A DNA stretch of 64,000 bases from Membranipora membranacea (Eukaryota > Bryozoa > Gymnolaemata > Cheilostomatida > Membraniporidae). The position numbers and the translations under genes were made by a program. Under the pieces are notes generated by a model. That model was not told the origin of the DNA. It was given only the letters and a program-made list of their open reading frames with translations, and made no database searches. The stretch spans positions 17,906,025 through 17,970,024 of the forward strand of contig OU612070.1 of assembly GCA_914767715.1 (NCBI GenBank). Reading direction: 5' to 3'. Positions 56,401-64,000 of the stretch are shown here, piece by piece; position 1 is the stretch's first letter, and the number at the start of each line of letters is the position of its first letter.

Positions 56401-59400
56401 TAATACTATCTGTACTCTTACTACCTCTCTAAACAGGGAAACAGAACTCAGATCAACCACTGAGGTCAGTTTATACAACAAGACGATAAATAATTGTTAC
56501 ATTATATTATTCAGCATTGTTGTTTGTCCCTTTTAATTTTAAAAGCTCAGCGTATTATCTTAGATGATGGTAGCTCAAAATGCACTATTGGGGGGGGGGG
56601 GTATTATCTCAGCTAGCCGCTTAGCTAGAATTTGCTTGATTTCAGATTTAATATAATCATCACTGGTCCCAATCTCACTCAAAGGAGGGCACATCTTAGT
56701 AGACTGAATTGGGTTTGTTTGCAGGAATCTATGAATATTAAGAATGAGACTATTGATTATCTTACTAAAACTATTGATGAGCAGAAGAAGCAGTTAACTG
56801 AATGGGAGAAGTCTCATAGTGGATCAGCTGAAAGACAAGGACAACTAGCACTTCAAGTAATTTTTAAAATATTGTGTTATTTTGTAGTTATATTTGTTAT
56901 GATAACACTGTGTTTATGTCGGTTTTGACACAGGTAGATAAAGTTGCCAACGTTTCGAGTTGCTTCCATTCTACTGTTCTACGTCAGCTCCCCGAGGAGA
57001 GCAGCTACCAACACGGGCAAATTTGATTGTACTTTATCTATTTGAGGCATATGTTTTTATGTCAAAATACTTGATCATAGTAGATCACTCAAAGTCTGTG
57101 ATTATTTGTTTGAACTTTTGCAGGTCACTCAGACTTCAGAGTCACTGAGCAACCTTACAGACCAGCTACATCAGCTAAAACTGGCCAATCAGCACTCACG
57201 GTCAGAGAATGAGACACTGCAGTCTGACAGAGATCAATCTAAAAACAAGATTAGCCAACTAGAATGTGTTATTCAAACTAAAACAGATGAGATAGCTCAA
57301 CTCACATGTAGACTTACTCAGACAAAACAAATACAGGATACTCTGAGGCAGTGAGTTCCAAATATTTCATTGTCTCAATCGCTCTAAATAAATGTCCCCG
57401 ACAGCTGATGGGTTATTCTGCCAGATAACTTTCCACATCTCTGCTACTGTGTCCTATAATCATTATAAGGTAAGCTAGACGATCATTCAAGAGAAGGTTT
57501 CACTACTTTGTGAATAAATTAGATAATTTTTTCTCAGATTGCAAAATCTTCATTGCAGAAAAGAAGCTAAAATAGTAGAATTATTGGATCTGAATAACCT
57601 CCTCTCTGCTAAACTAGATGATCATAAATCACTTAGAGATAAGATAGCCTGTATGGAAGGTACTGTGTCTGGGTAAGCACCTCTTCATCTCAGTGGTACT
57701 GTTTGTTTTACTTATTTTTTGTCTGGTGCAAAACTTTCCCCCCAAATCTTAAGCTAGGTATTGTTGAGAATGGCTGTAACTGAGAAAAGTGTTTTGTAAT
57801 GCTAGTTCCATGACGATTTTTTGACCTGATCACATTGGATATTGTCGGCTTAAGTGTCATTGTAGAAGCATTTTAAGATGCCCGTTTGCTGGTTCCCGTA
57901 TTCTGGAAACTGGAAATTTGTTCGTGCTCATCAAAATATTATCGGTTACTTTTAGCATTATTGCAAAGCACAGTGAGGACATAACCCAGTATGAAGTGAA
58001 GCTTGTTGAGGCCCGTAATGCTACAATATCAGTTACGGCAGAAAAACAGAGGCTACAGCATGACCTAGAAAAGCAGCTCTCTGTGGCTGATGCACTGAAA
58101 GGAGAGTACTCTGATAAAATTGTAACACTTCAGACCAAGCTGAGCATGGTACAGCAGGAACACATCAGGTGAGGGTTTGTGTGAATATATATATATATAT
58201 ACACACATTTGTGCAATAAAGTGTCATATATTATATATCCCACTATTGTACCCATAAAAACCCTGGACAATGAGTGATTCATATATATATATATATATAC
58301 ATATATAGTGGCTATCAGTGTGTATGGCATATCTTTGCATTGGAGTTGTCCGACCATGTCAGGCTATTTTATCTACCATTAATTACTATTGGGTTGAGGA
58401 TGCCCAACATGATTATTTAAGAGGATTTAAGACCTGATTTTTTTGTGGGTCATATAAAATGACTCCTTATTTTTGAGTGACACTTAGTTGGGGCCAAATA
58501 CACACAGATGACACTTAAAAGCACAGATTTGAATCTATATATATATATATGTAGTTTGCATAATTATCCCGAACAGATAAATAAGAGTGCATTCATGTGT
58601 GTTCATAGAATTATTTTTCCTGGCTAAATAGTTCTGCAATGTAAAAGCAGTTTCTTGTATTTTGAAGGCAGTCGATCAATGCTTGCCATTGAAGCTGATA
58701 TATTTTTTGCTTGATTCAGTTACAGCAACAAAATTACGTACTGATGGAATTTCCACAATGTGTATTTTTCCAATGGTCAATTTTGTGGTTACATAAGATG
58801 AGGGATCACCTTCACATGTTCTCTCGCAATAATTCTACATGTAGTTGAAGTACCAACATAAATAGTATTTGAGGCAATCATGGCACATGGCCTAAATAAA
58901 ATAACTTGCCTTGTGAGTTGTGACCGTCAATGCTTTTTTCCTCTTAGGGAACAATCCGAGGAACTGGAAAGGGTAACTTCTGCTGAAAGTGAAAGAGATG
59001 AAGCTCAGTTGAAGTGCGAGAAATATCAGAAACTGTATGATGACCTCCAAGATAAGATTGCTCCATTCAAGGTAATCCCAGTTTCAGTTTATTGCCTTGG
59101 TTTATAGACATTATTTAACTTTTTTATCTGCAAATCCAAGTTTTATTCTTTATTACTAATGTGTATATCTTGTATTGTGATAACATGGTTTCTATTGTCA
59201 TATGACCAGTTGGGTCATATGACCAGTTGGGCAATCAGACAAATTCCCTAATTATGAGAAGCATTGCTCTTCTATGCCGCTCGAGTATTAAAGTTCATTA
59301 ACATCATCAAAACATGTGTTCTTTGTTTAGGATCAGCTTGATGCCTATGAGTTAGAGAGGAAATCACTGGAGGGACAAAGTAGAAACTGGGCTTCAGAAG

Positions 59401-60529
59401 CAGCTAAAGCTACTGAGCAGTATGCTAAGCTACTCGGTCACCAAAATCAGAAACAGAAAATTAAAAGAATCAATCAGATCAGTGAAGAGAACATATCTCT
59501 TAAACAGGTGAGGAAAAGTAACCCAATGTATATAAGATAGGGAGAGGACGGGTCAGATTGTGCTGAATACTTATTAGGGAGTGGTTACTCCCATTAGGTG
59601 CATCACATAGAACAAAAACTAGCTAATGTTAAGTTTTATGTTCCGGAGCATCTAGTACGTTTAAACCGTTCACACGCAGCAATACTCTATACTTAACTTA
59701 TTATAATATAACAGTGTTGTGATTATATTTGGAGTTGTCTCCAGTGTAGGTTACCATTCAGATTTTTGATTTGCTTCATGCTGCCTTCTTTACTAGATGC
59801 TGGGTCATTCAAGTTTGTTGATTCATGTTAACTGTCCATGTTCTTCATCGCATAACTAGTTCAAATGTGATACAATAGGCCTGCATTGTGAGGTGCTCCC
59901 CATCTACTGATAAGCCTGCTATGGCTTATCAACAGAAGGGTACAACTTCAAATGCAATTAACTATTGGAGAAAAACACTAGCTCCGAAACTTTCGAGAAC
60001 CTCGCCTCGACTTAACTGGTAGAATACTGTGATTATTTTTTAGGATGTGATGAATTTAAGGAGCAGTGAGACAAGACTTAAGAGACAAGTTAGCCAGCTA
60101 AATGATAAGATAAGACAGATGGAGGGAAGAAAGCGATTTGACACAAGTCAAGCTTTCCAGCGACAAAACGATTCTGAGAATAATCAACCTACTAGAACAC
60201 CACTTAAAGGTATTGCCACTGAAACTTGTTTAAATGGTAAATTAGATGGCTTTGAATGCAGGTTGAAATTCTTGGTTAAATTGAATATTGTGTTTATAGT
60301 TGCTTTCTGTTGTGAGCTTTAGGTCTGTGGTTATATTTGCCATGTATATGCTTTGACCTCTTGCCAACTGCACAGATTTCTTTCATATTTGCCTCTGCTA
60401 TAGACTAATAGTTTTATTCATTATCCGAAAGAAATCTTTGAGAGGAAAATTGGATTGTTGCCTTTTCATTACTCTGAATTATATTTTACCATTTGCACAG
60501 CTTACAACTGGAAGGAGTCCCAATCATAA
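53427..60529 (+). CDS. HMMR: HMMR (RHAMM) spindle/centrosome coiled-coil protein
   Basis: Fifteen exons: 53427-53466, 54559-54657, 54767-54858, 55132-55287, 55477-55815, 56036-56150, 56349-56464, 56725-56856, 57124-57350, 57559-57672, 57956-58168, 58948-59071, 59331-59507, 60044-60209 and 60501-60529, giving 712 aa (human 724). The N-terminus has FNDSS, PGPGDYDVK and FTKGQRF, as in HMMR. The middle is almost continuous coiled coil. The C-terminus carries the diagnostic block: LYDDLQDKIAPFKDQLDAYE, then QYAKLLGHQNQKQKIKRI, then KRFDTSQAFQ and TPLKAYN, which aligns with the centrosome-targeting region; the basic KQKIKR cluster overlaps the region to which hyaluronan binding is ascribed in vertebrates. 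Vertebrate HMMR acts in spindle assembly with TPX2 and dynein. The stop codon lies in a tandem repeat. Confidence 0.93.
53950..54400. mobile_element. Foldback element in HMMR intron 1
   Basis: Arms of about 180-260 bp face each other around a short centre (GTTTAATATTC near 54209). Near-perfect inverted matches include GCGGCTGCACAGATTCTGTA, GCCAATTGCGTTGCTCAGAT and GAGAGAAGTGACTCATC against their complements. The outer TTGATTTGATGAGTTGCAGC pairs with GCTGCAACTCATCAAATCAA. The right arm carries a small insertion near 54380. No coding capacity is seen. Confidence 0.87.
55836..55866. repeat. Short hairpin of the CAAGGAGT family in HMMR intron 5
   Basis: CAAGGAGTTAGAG and CTCTAACTCTTTG form inverted arms, starting about 20 bp after the exon 5 donor. 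Confidence 0.75.
58183..58550 (+). repeat. Dispersed repeat copy B (HMMR intron 11)
   Basis: Same sequence and orientation as 39664-40058, with a shorter internal TA tract and scattered substitutions. It lies 15 bp downstream of the exon 11 donor. Confidence 0.85.
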
Positions 60530-60660
60530 CCCTGAACAACACAAAGGGAGCCAATCATAACCCTGTACAGCATAAGGGTGAGCCAATCATAACCCTGTAC
60601 AGCATAAGGGTGAGCCAATCATAAACCTGGATAAGGCAAGGGAGAACCAATCATAATCAA
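60519..60660. repeat. 32-bp tandem repeat spanning the HMMR stop codon
   Basis: Five copies of CCAATCATAACCCTG-type units start at 60519, 60551, 60583, 60615 and 60647. The stop codon (TAA at 60527-60529) is part of the first unit; the remainder would be 3'UTR. Confidence 0.9.
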
Positions 60661-61748
60661 GCTTTCATTTTGACACTTCATTTACCGCAAGTAAACCGAT
60701 TTCTACTATTTTCTGGTAAGGTTTGTCTGTGTTATGACCTACTATGACAAATTATTAATATTAATTTAGAAACAGCCTTGTTTAAATGGACATAATCAGT
60801 TTTGTTATACACTACATAATATTTATGTAGTTTCTACGGTCTTATTAATAATATTAAGTTTTATCAGTGAAGTTGATATGAAATAGTTCAACGAAATTAT
60901 CATATTTTATGGTATTTGGAATAGGTCAATTTTTATCTGATGTTCAATACGTTTTATATCATAGTTCAACTCAGGAATGACATCATTGTTATTTGAATTC
61001 AGTAAAAATAATTTAATTAATCCCATAACTTTAATCGAACAAACACAAATAATTAACATTAATAAGCTTGAAACGGTTTTAGTGCCACTTATCATAAGAT
61101 GCTCATGTGTGTTCATCGCTGCCCAGAATTCAGACAGCCTAAGATATACGTGTGTTGGATGGCTGCATGTCAATATGCTGATATATATTATATCAGTATT
61201 CATATATTAATTCATATAAATGTTTTATTATATTCGTATTCTGTATGAATGTTATCAGTAATATATTGATAGTAACAATAATAATTTTTGTGTGTAGACC
61301 TTGAAACTATACAAAAATGTTGGCAACTCTGGGCCATATTTAGTCCCTCATTTTGCCAACAGCCAGCCCTCTGCTATAAATAACACAAGAAATAACAAGC
61401 AGAAGGGATATGTAAATGTCAGCAAAAGATAATTTCAAAAGTGTTATACCCAGATGCTGACATCCCGCATTGTTATTTATCAATCCTCTGACTGAACTTT
61501 GAGTTTATTGTTATCTCTATGTTACCTCAGAGCAACTTACACTGCATGGTGCTTATCTCATATACCCAGTATCCTGTTTTTCTCTGACTATGTAAACATT
61601 GCGTTGGAGCATAACAGCTGATTCTGCTATCAATCATCTCATGATAAATGTATTATCTCCAGTAGAGTCAATCCATGTTGACAGTCAGCTAGTGGTGCAT
61701 TTGAATATCTTAGTTCTCGCTCGAGCAAAGTAATCATTTTGTGCCAGG
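60530..61748. other. HMMR 3'UTR and intergenic region
   Basis: Apart from the tandem repeat, this 1.2 kb is AT-rich with no gene recognised. I did not find a clear AATAAA for HMMR. It must contain the promoter of the following gene. Confidence 0.45.
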
Positions 61749-63734
61749 ATGTTTCCCTCAATACTTCTGTTAGCGGTAAGTGTTAAGTTGTTTTTTTCTG
61801 TCTTCCACATTTGTGTATGAACTTTTTTATGCGGTGATTTGATCAAGACTTCGTAACTCTACAGATTGATCGCAGTTCAACTACCACCCAGTTACTTAAA
61901 TTTAGCTGCAGTGGCTCTAAAAAGATATTGATATAAACATGTATAAATATTAACTCGTGGCTTCCTTCCTTGTTATTGTAGGATTTAGTTCTATCTGTTA
62001 GTCTGAGTATTATCACTGCTGGCAGATGCTCGTAAGTATCTTGGTAATATCATTATCAGTCTCACAGATTTTTCAAAATGATAATTATGAAGCTGATGAC
62101 ATGAAAAGTCAATCTCTACAAAAGCTGGTCACAGCGGCAAATGAATTGTTCTACGGCTACTACATGTGGTGATACGTTGTAAAGATATCAGTGATAGTAT
62201 ATCTACTGTCTGGCGTTACGTTACGGCGAATTATCATGATGTGCTAATTTGTGTCTATTCCAGAGTTAGTACAGTGAACAGTTATGTGAATCAACAAGTG
62301 TCCGCTGATAAAATGCAGGCTTATCCTTTCAAGGTACTTAGATGCTGCTTACCAATGTACTGTATTTACTTCGGAATACTAAATATCACTTGTACTTGAT
62401 ATACTTGATCAGGGAGTTTAGGGCAAAACTCCCTGGCTTGATAAAGTTTGATCCTAAATGCCAGGATTTGGAGTTGTTCCCACTCTAGTCGACACTGGCT
62501 TCAGACGAAAGCAAAACCTGATACATGACTTGACCTGACATGTGTTTTATCAATGAACTAAACCTTAGGTTTAGTTCATTGGTTTTATAGGGTCATACTA
62601 GTACTAAGCTATAAAACACAAGTCAAACGTCACACATTTCAATGCGCTCTATTTTTATTTTTCAAACTGTCAGACAAGTGTATATACGGTTTAAGAATTG
62701 TATTATTTGTATCTTGTATACATATCAACATATAAATACTTTAAATACTATAAAGAGTTTTTTTTAAATTTTTAATTATCTGAGTCAATTGAAAATATAC
62801 TGCCTGGAACAGTGTGTTCTGTTTCACCATCTATACAACTGTTGTCCTTCCTCCCTTCCGGTCCAGATTCTCAGCTCATGGTCTGCCTCTGCTGCCTCAG
62901 GCCTTAGGCTTGCTCCTTATAGATAATTTATATTTTGGTAAGATTCTTCCACCGACTTAAATGCGGCCTTTAACCTGGAACTGATTTAATTTACTAGGCG
63001 CCCCTTTATAGGATTGATATACTGCTTTCGTCAAATATACTGACTCAAAACTTTCACCATTGAAATTGACAGACTACGATTGGTGGTCTATGATTTTACA
63101 ACTGTCTCTCTTGTTTGATGGTCCTAGTTTACAGGGATGCAGGCAATTAATAACTGTTAATAATTGCCTGTATCCCTGTAAACTAGGACCACCCAAGAAG
63201 CAAGACAGTTGTAAAATCATGGACCACCCTAGTAGTGACACTTTGATGGCACTTTATACTCCAAGGGTTTGTTGCATTGTTTATCCGTCAAGAAACATCT
63301 CAGTATGATGGCATGTACGCTATAATTTATGCTATCATTTTCTTTGTAAAATTCAACTAGATTTTATTGCTATATCAACAAAAACAGTGGATCAGGGCTG
63401 GCATAAATCAGCCACTAGGATCTCCGTCATCATAACATGGTTTCCTTTGCTCGTCAGATCAGAAAAAGGTCACATAATAAATATATGCAGTACACCTGCC
63501 ACTAGCCTGTCTTGACAAGCTACGGTGCGTAGACTTGACACTATGCTATCTGTTTTACAGGTAGGAGACTATAATAGAGATGTACAGGCTAACTATCCCG
63601 GAGAGAAGGGGCAGTATATGTCACTACCATACCCTGATGATGTCATCGCCTGGATAGTGATATATAATGATAAGGATACAGCATGGGGTGAGGCTCCACT
63701 GCTTCTCAGAGATTCATATAACAATGTCAAACAG
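61749..63734 (+). CDS. Secreted or ER-targeted protein of unknown family (partial)
   Basis: Four exons can be placed: 61749-61775, 61982-62031, 62264-62333 and 63561-63734. They join in phase to 107 codons with good GT-AG sites, and the last donor is phase 0, so the gene continues to the right. The first 26 residues (MFPSILLLADLVLSVSLSII and on to GRCS) are hydrophobic and look like a signal peptide. The mature part reads VSTVNSYVNQQVSADKMQ, then VGDYNRDVQANYPGEKGQ and DDVIAWIVIYNDKDTAWGEA. I do not recognise a domain. The mix of aromatic, Asp and Gly residues suggests an extracellular beta-rich domain, but that is a guess. The exon 2-3 join depends on short exons and is the weakest part. Confidence 0.6.
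62408..62441. repeat. Hairpin variant of the CAAGGAGT family (intron 3 of the last gene)
   Basis: TCAGGGAGTTTAGGGC and AAAACTCCCTGGCTTGA form inverted arms; GGGAGT replaces the usual AGGAGT. Confidence 0.6.
63077..63233. repeat. Inverted repeat with about 75-bp arms (intron 3 of the last gene)
   Basis: GGTGGTCTATGATTTTACAA and GGTCCTAGTTTACAGGGAT on the left have inverted partners on the right (ATCCCTGTAAACTAGGACC, TTGTAAAATCATGGACCACC). The centre is TAATAACTGTTAATAA. Confidence 0.88.
63503..63520. repeat. Half copy of the TAGCCTGTCTTGACAAGC family
   Basis: Exact 18-base match to one arm of the palindrome at 18806-18839, with no partner nearby. It lies 40 bp before exon 4 of the last gene. 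Confidence 0.7.
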
Positions 63735-64000
63735 GTAACCACAGCAGACCGACAAAGTGTATCTCAAATTCTATTTATAAACATTTAAAACAAGAAAGCT
63801 AGAGCTTATAAACACAGGGCTGAATCTTTTGACACTAGCCGATAAATATTATTGTAAATGAGATGAAAAAATCTGCTAGTTAGAATGTTTTCACGCATTT
63901 GAAGCGATTACAGTTACCTGTACTGATAATTCAAGCAATTATTATCCAGTCATTTTCCCAAAGCCGTTATTCCACCATGACATTTTCCTATCTCATATTA

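Noticed and set aside
1-64000. CRISPR arrays, bacterial operons or ribosome binding sites
   Set aside because: The window is clearly eukaryotic, with spliced animal genes; the tandem repeats have no spacer structure of the CRISPR kind.

Overview
This is a eukaryotic, almost certainly animal, nuclear window. It is AT-rich, and its genes are split by GT-AG introns of roughly 100 to 2,300 bp with conserved phases. Several proteins belong to families typical of animals: an IRF2BP zinc-finger protein, TANGO1/MIA3, HMMR, and a transmembrane collagen with a C-type lectin domain. The combination fits an early-branching marine invertebrate such as a sponge, but nothing here fixes the phylum. All gene models were assembled by hand from splice signals, reading phase and family resemblance. 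The six complete models (NOP53, cofilin, HDHD2, TANGO1, collagen-lectin, HMMR) each sum to a multiple of three and end in a stop codon.

Layout, left to right. (1) An IRF2BP-family gene on the minus strand (exons from 2870 down to 267), running off the left edge. (2) Head-to-head with it, NOP53 on the plus strand (4341-12771, 12 exons). It carries a decayed antisense LINE in intron 1, a foldback element in intron 8 and a 27-bp minisatellite at the start of intron 9. (3) An ADF/cofilin gene on the minus strand (17537 down to 15243), head-to-head with (4) HDHD2 on the plus strand (20048-22839). (5) A degenerate LINE reverse transcriptase on the minus strand (about 23.3-24.1 kb). (6) TANGO1/MIA3 on the plus strand (26244-45207, 25 exons, 2101 aa), with several palindromic or foldback elements in its introns, including one with two arms of about 650 bp. 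(7) Only 654 bp downstream, a type II transmembrane collagen/C-type lectin gene (45862-51131, 9 exons, 475 aa) with a hAT-like non-autonomous element in its last intron. (8) HMMR on the plus strand (53427-60529, 15 exons, 712 aa). (9) The start of a secreted protein of unknown family (61749 onward).

The genes are mostly housekeeping or cell-biological: ribosome assembly (NOP53), actin turnover (cofilin), spindle and centrosome function (HMMR), transcriptional co-repression (IRF2BP) and export of bulky cargo from the ER (TANGO1). A collagenous protein, the class of cargo TANGO1 exports, sits directly next to TANGO1. There is no sign of an operon.

The non-coding DNA is dominated by inverted repeats: long foldback elements (two with TTAA at both ends), a hAT-like element with an 8-bp target duplication, a small family starting TAGCCTGTCTTGACAAGC, and a recurrent short hairpin built on CAAGGAGT/ACTCCTTG that appears at many independent sites. 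The most unusual structure is the minisatellite in NOP53, which has copied the gene's own 5' splice site about 36 times.
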